Shown here: positions 1 to 9,617 of the stretch, piece by piece
Position numbering within the stretch: position 1 is the stretch's first letter
Layout: each line of letters starts with the position of its first letter
From: Didymodactylos carnosus
Taxonomy: Eukaryota > Rotifera > Eurotatoria > Philodinida > Philodinidae
NCBI GenBank assembly: GCA_905250885.1
Contig: CAJNOQ010002145.1
Span: 1-25,968, forward strand
DNA length: 25,968 nucleotides
Direction: 5' to 3'
Notes under the pieces: generated by a model
Told to the model about the DNA's origin: nothing
Databases searched by the model: none
Seen by the model: only the letters and a program-made list of their open reading frames with translations
Program-made: the position numbers and the translations under genes

Positions 1-631
1 TTGCGAGCTCTATCCAACCGTGTATAAATCAAATAGAAACAAATTCTGCTCTACTTTTGTATTTGGAGCACCTTATTTTAAATCTATTAATTTTAATAAA
101 GTCTGTAAACGATATATATATGTTATATGTTATACTACTAGTAGTTAGTTAATTGAGAAAATTTCACTCTAAAGGTTTTCTTTAAATCGAAAGATAGAAA
201 ACTAGTGTAGTCTGATGATGAAGAATTATTTAACCAATCCCTTTGACACAGACATATCATTTGTTGTTTGAATAAAAACCAAAAAAACTATGTCTTATTC
301 TAATCCTTTTGATATATTCTTAATTTTGAATTCTATAGATAACCTAATCGACGTTTGACTTCTGAACGTCTTCTCGAGACAGCAATCAAAAAAATCAAAA
401 AGATATTGCATTCACAAGTTTGTTATCGCAAGGAGGTTAAAACGTTAAAACAATGACACGATATTAATTTAACGTATGTATCAACAACAACTGTCGCTTT
501 TTAGTTTTAAAATTCATATTATTCTAATATGTCCACATCATGGACAATTTTGTTTGTTCATCAACTGAATTCCAAAAAAATCGAATAATAATATTCTAAG
601 AGAAACTATTAAATTTCTTTAATTATTTTCT
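1..631. other. AT-rich non-coding stretch at the window's left edge
   Basis: I see no coding exon here. It lies downstream of the 3' end of the minus-strand sushi gene, so part of it is probably that gene's 3' untranslated region. A variant poly(A) hexamer ATTAAA on the minus strand (623-618) sits just beyond the proposed stop. Further sushi exons on the minus strand were looked for and no cysteine-patterned frame was found. Confidence 0.4.
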
Positions 632-1855
632 CTACACCGTTTTTGTTTTTTGATCAAAAATGATGTTAAAAGAGAGTGTTTTATAAAATGTAATGATCAT
701 ACCTTCTTTGATACAATAAGGATCATTGTCCGACGGACCCCACCACATATCGCCTTGACAATGGCGAACTTTAACACCTTCCAATATGTACCCGGTGTCA
801 CATTCAAACGTAGCTCTCGAGCCAAATTTGTTTATATTTGAATAAATAATTCGACCATGATCTGGTACTTTCAAATATGGACATGTTACACCTACACATT
901 AAAAAAAATCAAACGTTTTCGCTATATCTTTGAGAAGTAAAGTAGAATCACATACCACGTTTAACACATGACAAACCACAGTCGAAGTCACACATACACG
1001 ATCTATAATGACTTCGACAATCGCTGTCATCGAAACATGATTTGAAACATTGTCTATATCTTGTTGCGTCTCGTTTTCGTGGACAAAATGAGAGATCACG
1101 AATCCAGTAAGCTAAATAATAAAAAAATATTTCATCATTTCACCTAAACAAGACTTGTAAATAATAGCAATATATTTCGACAAGACGTAATTGTTCTGTT
1201 TTAAAAGCCATATCATGAATATATGAACTAGGTGAACCATTTAACTTCGGACATTTTTAGACAGACAAACAAGTAGATATACTATCGTTCGACTGTAGTG
1301 CTATATATATTATAGATACTGTTCTTCGTTAATCTTGATTCAAAAGTGAATATAAACAATCACTATTGTGAACATTTTTATTTTAAATTATACATTTAAA
1401 ATACGCATTCAAATGTCAAAAACTCCTTTTCCTATCTCAAATGGATATTTATTATTTTAACCTTTCTCTCTAGGGCAAATAGTTATACGCGTCCCAAAGT
1501 TTGTTATAATGGAACCTTAAATAAGATCGGTCATGAATGAACGCACATTACTATTGTAATAATAACAATAACTTTGTTTTTTTTTAATAATCAATGAATA
1601 CGTATTCTTTTTAAAATGAACAATTCAAATCTTAAAGTATGGATGATATATTTCACTATATGTTCTTCATCTTTTTCAGAGAAAGAACGTCTCTAAATTG
1701 TATACAATAGAATAAAGACCTGTTGTATTAACAACAGAACATAATTTCAAAATTTTATTAGTAAAATAAAACTCCAAATAAATCTTATTACCTTGACTAT
1801 TGATAATAAATGTGAAATATATAGATAGAACAACTAACAATATATTTTTTTCCAT
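632..1855 (-). CDS. Small secreted protein with WAP-like and sushi (CCP) domains
   Basis: Three exons on the minus strand (1855-1792, 1111-956, 891-632) join in phase through two GT-AG introns of 680 and 64 nt to give 159 residues. Residues 1-22 form a hydrophobic signal peptide (MEKNILLVVLSIYFTFIIN start), so the product is probably secreted. Residues 31-70 hold eight cysteines spaced C-P-x10-C-x3-C-x5-C-x6-C-x-C-x3-C-x3-C. This is close to a WAP four-disulfide core, with C-x-C in place of the usual C-C pair. Residues 77-133 are a canonical sushi domain: cysteines 77, 104, 118 and 133, the tryptophan before the last cysteine, and the GYILEG turn. WAP domains are often protease inhibitors and sushi domains bind proteins or glycans; the actual partner is unknown. 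The end is less certain: after KEG the frame runs 23 more residues to a TAG at 634-632, but a GT donor at 702-701 could instead lead to exons I did not find. Confidence 0.75.
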
Positions 1856-3406
1856 TTGTGATCAAATCCGATTTTATACAAATTATCCATTCCAATTACA
1901 GTTAAATTCGATTCATTGTCATCCTCATCATAATACACACTAATCTGACTTCTTTAGCCTGTTTTATCTGAAAAATGAATACATTATGTTATCAAATAGA
2001 AAGAAAAACGAATCGAGCACCAATTGTTATTTTGTAAGCAAATTAATTAAGAAAAAATATGGATTCTTTCGTCCTATAAGTAACTAGATTTTTTTAGTAA
2101 AAGAAAAAATAAGGTGATGCAGCTCTCTATTACAAACCAAATGCAAAGTATTCCGAGGTTTTCTTAAAAGGCGAATATTGTCAATTTTTCATTCAGAAGA
2201 GGGCTAATGATTACATTCAAAGTTTCAGATTTAAGCATTTAAAACAACAGATTGTTCTTATTTAAATCAAAAGTTATGCAGTTTTCAATAGATAATAGTC
2301 ATAGTGATAAAGAGCATCTACATGTCGATAGAAATGAATATGCTTTACCGTGAATAAATAAGCAGGGTGCTCATCATTGCTAATGTATAAGGTAAGTTCA
2401 TCATTACAGGAAAAAATCCTTTGTCAATTAGTAATGGTTGTTTCAGACGCTGATTTCCATTTGTGTGTAGCCAAAACAGCATTAACTATTGGTGAAATTG
2501 ATGAGTTTGAAGATGATCTTCATCATGTAAGACGCGTACCGTATAAGTATATTTTGAGGTTTGTGAAAAAAAGGACGTTTGTTACGTCAACGCTTTTCTG
2601 TAATATTAAGTCTTAATTGTACTATTTTTTTCCCCGTTGATTACGTATAGAACAAAAGACTCCATATTTTTTTCTTAATTGAAATGAAAAGTGCTTAGAC
2701 TATAACGATCATTCTCTATGCAAAATTCAGTTCATGAGTCGAGGCTGTTTGTGTTTGTTTTAGTCAAATTTCAATTAGCTTACAAACCGGGAATATATCA
2801 TCAGACAGATAACTACAGACTTGACATATTCCGAGAAAATTGTCGCTACAAAATGCTTTCAAACGAGAGCTCAAGTAGATCTTAAACGCATTCAAAACAG
2901 TCTGTTTGAAACTATGAAAATAGTGGTACCTAACAAAAAGTGTTAGAAATTGCGACTCTCAACATGGTCAACTAATCCTATTCCATTTTAAATTATGAAA
3001 AAAAAGAATTTTACTGTATAAAGATTTTAGCCTGTGAAGTTCCGCCTGTTTCTACAGTAACTCGTTCATATTAAATTACAATTTACTGTATTAAGTCAAT
3101 AAAGATTTCTCTATTTAGTTCTACTATAAATTCGTTAGATTCGGGAAAATTCTTGTGTGATAAGTACCATTAGAAATTATTCCTATAGTTCAAGATGTTG
3201 TACTTTTCATTTTTTTAAGCTATCAGTCACCTTAAAACTTCTAATGGGAAACGATTAGATAATAGAAATCTGTCCTTTAAAAAAAAGAGTCGAACATCAC
3301 CCGCAATGTTTATGTACATAGATTTTTTCGAGTAGACGATTTATTTTCCGTTGATTAATTTTTATTTTCATTGTTGTTTTTTTCAAGAAAAAATATAGTT
3401 TGCAGA
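1856..3406. other. Intergenic AT-rich stretch with one weak open frame
   Basis: Upstream of the secreted WAP/sushi gene; its promoter should lie just above 1855. No recognisable protein is encoded. The only notable open frame is at 2377-2616 on the plus strand (79 codons), with an acidic stretch (EIDEFEDDL) and no match I know. A GTAAGT-like site followed by ATTACAG occurs only about 20 bp apart near 2391-2409, too close for an ordinary intron. I treat the frame as chance or a relic. Confidence 0.35.
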
Positions 3407-4544
3407 GGATTTACATTCTACTGATTACATAAAAATATACTAAATTAATTAGCCACCATCTTGTATAGGGATGTACTTTCCACTGACGAAAAGAATTTGA
3501 GCAAATGAATATTTATTGCAATAATCAATTAATTTTTCCAACGGAACAAACATCCATCAGTAATGGAACGATTAACTAAATTTTTAATTAGAAACTAGCA
3601 GTGCTCAATACTTTGGGAACTAGAATACTCATCAGTATGATCATTTTTGTAAAAATGTATATAAAGGTAGAGATACACAACTCTCTTCTCACGCCAGTAA
3701 TATTCGGAAAAATGTCCGAACTTCAGTTAGTTCTCATATTATGAATGATTACAATTGATTTTGAATTATGTGTTTCTAATGTATTTACTAAATATTATCC
3801 AATTGTTATTGTTACAGGTTGTTCATTTCACTATGAACAAAGTCTATTTCGTACGTTTGTTGATCTTAGTTTAAAAACAGCATACAACAATGATGAAAAC
3901 CTTCGTGGTTGGTTCAGATCTTTCGCAGCATTATCGTCATCAAAAGATATGTTATGGGGCTTACAGTGTCTAATTCGTACTCCACTAGATTATCCATGCA
4001 TTAAAGGATTTCTTGATTATTATCATAGTCAGTCGATTTCCATCAGATATTATTCCAACTATTATCATAATATAACACTGCGAACAATTAATTATTTGAA
4101 AGGTCAATGTTCTCGAATGAAAAAACATGTTAATTCTTCACATCCAAACAATTACATTGTTATTGATTTATTACAAAAGGAACAATCATTAGCATCGACT
4201 ACAAGAGTACGAGATAATATGACGGAAGCTCCAACTCGAAAATGTCATCATAACAGATGAATGAAATTGTTGCAACATTATGATCAGAGTCATATTGATA
4301 TTTCAGCTTTCTTGAAGGCTTTCAACGTCCATCAAAACGTTGAAGAATCATTTTTTTTCTCGTTTTTCCTGTTATTTGTATGTATTAAATTAGGAATTCC
4401 GTTCTAATAATAGATTCATTGTCGCAATGAATATTCATTTACTCATTTCTTTTCGTCTAAATAAGCAGTGGAAAGTACATTCCTATACAAGTAGATGGCT
4501 AATTAATTTACCATAGTTTTATGTAATCAATGGAAAGTAAATCC
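3407..4544. mobile_element. Truncated MULE-type DNA transposon with inverted arms
   Basis: Two inverted arms, about 3407-3550 and 4397-4544, share blocks such as TGATTACATAAAA, TAAATTAATTAGCC, GTACTTTCCACTG and GACGAAAAG in opposite orientation. They enclose a MULE-family transposase fragment. The arms are imperfect, with small insertions, so the copy is not very young. The true termini may extend slightly beyond these limits; I could not identify the 8-10 bp target duplication expected for a MULE. Only about 0.8 kb lies between the arms, too little for a full transposase, so the copy is non-autonomous. Confidence 0.65.
3745..4260 (+). pseudogene. MULE transposase C-terminal fragment
   Basis: A 171-residue open frame resembling the C-terminal half of MULE transposases. 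It opens with an IDFE motif, the position of a catalytic aspartate in the MULE DDE core. It continues with G-C-S-F-H-Y-E-Q, matching the family's GCxFHxxQ signature, and later shows the K-x-HVNSSHPNNY segment and IDLLQKEQSL near residue 145. The N-terminal half (zinc finger and first catalytic acid) is missing. The frame stops at TGA 4258-4260, but the same frame continues with transposase-like sequence (LLQHYDQSHIDISAFLKAF), so this stop looks like a nonsense mutation. It lies inside inverted arms that mark the parent transposon. Identification rests on motif recognition only. Confidence 0.65.
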
Positions 4545-7280
4545 ACAAAAAGTAAATCGTGTAAATCAGATTTTTTATTTCGTATAGTTCATCATTGAAA
4601 ATGTGTTTTGTTTTAGATATTTTAAACACTAGTTTAGTTAGTAGATATTTAAAAACTGTTATGAAATTAATTACACTTACTTTGACATTTCTCTATACTA
4701 CTATAGACAATAAACATAAATTAAAACATGTTTTCTTATTTTTTAGAAGAGAAACAAAGCAAGTATGAACAGAAAGAAGTATAAAAATTAGTAACATCAT
4801 TATCGTTAAACAAGACAGTTAAAAGACTATTTTCTGCTTGTCATATCATTAGTGATTAACTGTCATAGACGAATGATGTGATTCGATGATGTGATCTTTG
4901 GATCAACTACTTACTTAAAACAGACGATATTTCTATTATCCAAATACATTTAGAAAACATACATCATAATAGATATCCATTATTACTAGTGAAAATACAT
5001 GATTTTAATACTTTTAACTATTATTTACTAATCATGAACATGAGTTCAACTACAAATTTAAGTAAGAATATCAGTAATACCTTTTGCTTTTCGTTTCAAA
5101 AAATTTAAATGTCAGATATTGAATGAAATGTGTTATATTGTTCAATGAAAATAGTGAACTTACTACTATCGTGTAAATTGATCGTTTCGCATCAAATATT
5201 AAATAATTGTCTTAAACAAGAAAAAGTCCGATTAACAAAAAAGGAACGAACTTTTTTTTCTAGAGAATATAATTTGTGTATGAAATGTTCAACTGTGGAA
5301 GAAGAAGGAGAAGAGAAAAAGTAGAAACATTGTTCATATGTGTCAGTTCTCATAGAAAAAAGGCTACTATGCGCCTTTTTAAAAAGAGAACACTATATAC
5401 CATGTCCATTATGATAAAAGTACACAAGAAAGAAAACACAACAAAATTATGCCTACATTCTCACACTAGAATAGAACGTTTTTTGAAATTTTAGCCTAAA
5501 TTTATCGATGAAAATTACGTAATTCAAGAGGTAATCTTCCTTTTTTTTTTTGAACTGGTAAAACTTTTGTAAAAACAAAAGAGAAAAGAAACGGGAGTAA
5601 AAAGGATGTTCTAGAAGAATTATAAAAATCATTCAATTGTTTTTTCTTCACAGAATAAAATCAATCTATGTCAATTTGTTTCGAATCTTCAATAGCAAAT
5701 AACGGAAAAAATGATAATTTAATTTATCTCTACACAAATTTTTATAATAAATATTCAATTATCCAAAATATCTTGTCTTATATCTTGTTGAACTTTTTAT
5801 CATACACAAATGACACATCAACAATATGATAGATGTTTATGGAGAAAATGATATTGAATCCTTTTAAATTATATTGTCTTTCTTAACTTATTTGAACGGA
5901 TAAGAAAGTATGAGATAATGAGATGAATAAGAAGAAATTAGACTTGATAAATATACCATCTTTGATTTCAACTAAACTCACTCTCATCTTATCTATTAAT
6001 CTTAACAATATTTTGTTTTTTGAATATATTAGATAATAATTCTACTGTTCATACAACAAAGAAGATCATTGTAGAGAACGATAATGTCCTATGAACAATT
6101 ATTAATGTTGTCTTAATGTGTATAACTCTTGCCTTCAGGTATAACACTAGTGTTCATTAATAACGATTATAATTATTCTTTCTTTTGAACAAAGGACTGT
6201 ATAATTACATAATGGCGAGAAAAGTCAACAATATACATATATAATCGACTAATTATATATACTTGAATTAATTTTCGATTTTCGATAATGAATGTTTATT
6301 TTATACTAGATAATATTCATATAGAATAGCATTATCCTCTTTTATTATACCACAAAGTCGTTGTTATAAGAGAATACAATGATGTATGTTTAGTACAATA
6401 CTTGAACATTCACTGATGTACATTGTTATTAGCTTCTATATGTACATATACATATGAATGTTCAAAACATTTATTTTCTCTAGTATCTTACGTGTAATAT
6501 TATTCTTTCAGAATAGCTTCATTGCACAATTTTTTTCTCTTACTTCTTATCGTGAATCTTTTTTACGAAACATAAATTTATTTAAATACCACTTTTTTTA
6601 TATCATAATGATTGAGAACTATGATTTTACATTTTTCAGTATACAAGGAGAATAATATACTTGGTTAAAATAACTAACTATTTTTGTACTTTATTTTATA
6701 TCAATAAATTAATACAGAGTCTCATTTTCTTCCGCATTTTAAATTGTCTTATCATAATGTATTGGAAAATAAAAGGTGCTAAGATTCAAGTAAGTGTCTG
6801 GATGGCTTCACTTCTCAAACAACTCATCTATTAAATGTTTTTTAATAGTGAAACCAAATAGTATAGTTAATTGAATACATTTTATTCAATCAAGGTTAGA
6901 GATTGAACAAATAATTATTATATTTTAGTTATTTAACAACGAATGAATTCTTATAAATTGAAATATTTGGTTAAATATTCTTTTAACACAGTTATATAAT
7001 TGTTTTTTAACATGAAGTTATACAAACGTATATTCGTTTTATAGATGAGTCATTTTTATGGTATGAGAAAAAACATCGAATAATATTATTCTTATCTTTA
7101 TACATTAGCGTTGTCTTTTAAAGTAATATAAAACATGTTCTAAACTAAAAAAATTGACGAATGTCAAGGACAAAAAAATATCATTATAAACTTCTAAATA
7201 CGCATTAAAATTAGGAAAGATATGATAATAGTCCATATATATATATTAATAAATGTCGCTTCATCATTTGTAAAGCAGTA
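4545..7280. other. Long AT-rich region with no credible gene
   Basis: About 2.7 kb in which open frames are short, low in complexity (runs of F, K, E, I) and unlike any family I recognise. There are short palindromes, for example the perfect 12-mer AACACTAGTGTT near 6145-6156 with loosely matching inverted sequence on both sides, and TA-rich tracts such as the one near 7237-7252. I see no exon-intron pattern on either strand. Confidence 0.4.
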
Positions 7281-7323
7281 GATAGGCGCCCATCGCAGTG
7301 TTTTATATAGATTTCATTTTCAG

Positions 7324-7500
7324 GAGGGGCAAATGAATGTTTCGGGAGACTGTCTGACGCTTTTCTCTATGTTAATAATTTTCGATGGGTCGAACTCAAC
7401 TTCCGATGGGGCGTCGCCTAACCGGTCTGCTCACTAGTTCCGAACGCAATACAAATCGACAAAAGCATGATGTACTTGTCTTTAGTTACAAATCTATACG
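7324..7500 (+). pseudogene. Decayed kelch-repeat gene fragment
   Basis: After a plausible acceptor (TTTCATTTTCAG ending at 7323), one frame reads GGANECFGRLSDAFLY followed by VNNFRWVEL. This is the kelch blade signature: double glycine (the first completed by a phase-1 intron), a D about 8 residues on, then Y and W with fixed spacing. The frame then hits TAA at 7419-7421. The next kelch element, SPNRSAH (compare the usual PxxRxxH), is in a second frame, and the hydrophobic strand KHDVLVF is in a third. Two frame changes within about 40 bp indicate decay. Kelch repeats form beta-propellers for protein binding; the parent gene is unknown. Confidence 0.45.
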
Positions 7501-7619
7501 TAAGATACGAAAAACTACTGTTCAAAAAGAGAGAGATAACCTTTGTAATAGTTTACTTGTTCTATCTCTCTGTTCGTGTTTTTTTGAGAGGATTTTGAAA
7601 ACAAGAAAATCTCGTTGAT

Positions 7620-7849
7620 TATTCTGGAATTATAAGCCATCGATACAGAACAAAGTGTACTCAGAACTCACTTCAGCCAAGAGACGATACTTCACCGCTT
7701 CACAAGAAGCGAAATCTCATGTAATAGGTAAAGAAGCCTAACTCACAACTGGTAGCGTGATAGCATTCCAACAGAAAGAACGAGACTGTGCTCAATTAGT
7801 AGTGAATCTTCGAGATCAAGAACAAAAACTAGAACAAAACTGCATTTAG
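7620..7849 (+). pseudogene. Coiled-coil-like relic, possibly the same decayed gene
   Basis: One frame stays open from 7620 to a TAG at 7847-7849 except for a TAA at 7739-7741. The second half, FQQKERDCAQLVVNLRDQEQ and onward, is charged and heptad-like, as in a coiled coil. I do not recognise a family. It follows the kelch relic within about 120 bp on the same strand, and kelch plus coiled-coil is a known arrangement, so the two may come from one ancestral gene. Further exon-like scraps follow, for example one around 8252-8300 reading GVEQVGQAAELRQHMC. This is inference from composition only. Confidence 0.3.
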
Positions 7850-8354
7850 AACTACTGTTTTTAAAAAAACTACATTTTTAGCTGCAACTTCAACTAAAAT
7901 TACAACAACAACAGGAAAAGCCAAATATTTCGATATAGTTGACAATAGCCGTTTTTTCAAGCATCAGTTGCTGATTCGACAATAATACTGACTATTATCG
8001 AAGCAGGGGCTGATAAGACGAAAATGGTAAGTTATCGTCAATAGTTGCAGGTAAATTGCTCGTTATAATGTAATTGACGTGTACGAACCACTATTTATAA
8101 CTTTCAGAGGACAAATTATTTTTTTCTTTCAAATGTCAGAATTTATAGTGCAGAATGCAAAGATGTTTTTTGCGAACGCGGTAATGTTGCAAGTTGCCTT
8201 AACAAAAATAATATGTATAGCATAGAAAGAATAAAAAAACACAAATTACAGGAGTGGAACAGGTCGGACAAGCAGCAGAGCTTAGACAACACATGTGTCT
8301 GTATGTTCCCTCATTAGAAAATAAAAGAAAAAGGAATCTGTTACTTTCAATATT

Positions 8355-9208
8355 ACATTACCGACGAAAGTAATACTGAAAGGTATTCGTGTTGCTGGTA
8401 ACAGTATTCAGTGCTTTCTCATTAATAGTAATACTTTTCAGTATTATTGTTACTAGTAATAGGAATATTTATATAATCAGTATTATTTTTCAGTAAAGTA
8501 ATATAAGAAAAAAATTTTTTTCAAACAAATATTCAAAAGATTTTCTAACTTCTTCTTGAATGAAAAGTGAATTTTTTTATGCACAAGAAAAAAATTTTCA
8601 ACTATTTTCCTATTTGTTTGCTTTTTTCGCACATTTCGTGGATTCTTCCATTCATACAATGCTATCTGATTATTTCGAAACAGACTTGAAACGAGACATC
8701 GCTGAACATTGACATACGTGTACAATTTGACAACAATCATCGAATATGTCACTCTATGAACTTACATGTGAACGTAGTATGGCGCAGAGAGCTACCATCT
8801 TTATTCAAAAGTGGTTACTCATTATTCAATAAAATCTAAATACGCTTTTGACAAATTTATTTTTTGAACTTTTCAATATTCTGATGGAGTCATTAATCTG
8901 GAAACTTCTCAAAAAGTTTTCCTTCACGTAAATACCTCATTTTTCATCCAAGAACACACTAAGAAATCTTTTGAATATTCCTTTGAAAATTATTATTTTT
9001 TTTGTTTTACTTTACTGAAAAGTAATACTAATTTTATGAATATTTCTATTACCAGCAACACTAATACTGAAAAATACTGAAAAGTATTAGTGTTACTGAT
9101 AGGAATACTTTTCAGTATTATTGTTACTAATAATAGGAATACATGGAATATTACTGTTACCGGTAATAGGAATATATACAATCTTTGTATTACTGGTAAC
9201 AGTAATGT
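8355..9208. mobile_element. Fold-back element made of short palindromes
   Basis: The left arm (about 8355-8600) and right arm (about 8930-9208) are inverted copies. Both ends begin with ACATTAC, and both carry CTTTTCAGTATT, GTAATAGgAATATT and TTTTTCAGTAAAGTAA in the same order when one is reverse-complemented. Deeper in, ATATTCAAAAGATTT is shared. Within the arms, units such as AATACTGAAAAGTATT and ATTACTGGTAACAGTAAT are themselves palindromic and repeated in both orientations. No transposase is encoded; the open frames here are products of the repeats. I read it as a non-autonomous, MITE-like fold-back element. Target duplications could not be assigned. Confidence 0.6.
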
Positions 9209-9617
9209 GTCACCCCTATTTAGTAACATACACTTATTCCTTAGTAGATTACATAGTTTCCTATGCATAGAAAAAAGCAAGGACAAATAAGTAACATCAT
9301 TATTATATGCCGGATGAAGAAATCCTTAAATCAGGTCGAAATGAGTCCCGGTAGCTTATTAACTTATTAGTTTTGTTCTGAGTTGTAAAACAAGTCTTGT
9401 AATTTATTATTATGGGATAAACAATATCAGGGCAATTATAAATATATAGACAGTTAAAATTATTTTTTGTAATTTTTACAAAAATAAATCAAATTAATCA
9501 ATAATATATAATGGAAAACAATTAATACATTAACACATTGTAAAATTAAATTAAAATAAACGGAAAATAATGCTAAGATTTTAGCAAAAAACCAAAAAAT
9601 CCCTGTCAGAATTATTT
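9209..9617. other. Speriolin-family gene 3' flank / untranslated region
   Basis: Very AT-rich with no open frame of note. A minus-strand AATAAA at 9408-9403 would suit polyadenylation of the speriolin-family transcript whose stop is at 9620-9618, giving a 3' untranslated region of roughly 0.2 kb. Confidence 0.4.

Noticed and set aside
5130..5494. Two overlapping charged open frames
   Set aside because: Low-complexity K/E/R-rich sequence from purine-rich DNA, with no motif, no splice pattern and no known relative.
8993..9290. Overlapping open frames on both strands (97 and 66 codons)
   Set aside because: They arise from the palindromic repeat units of the fold-back element, which read open in both directions.
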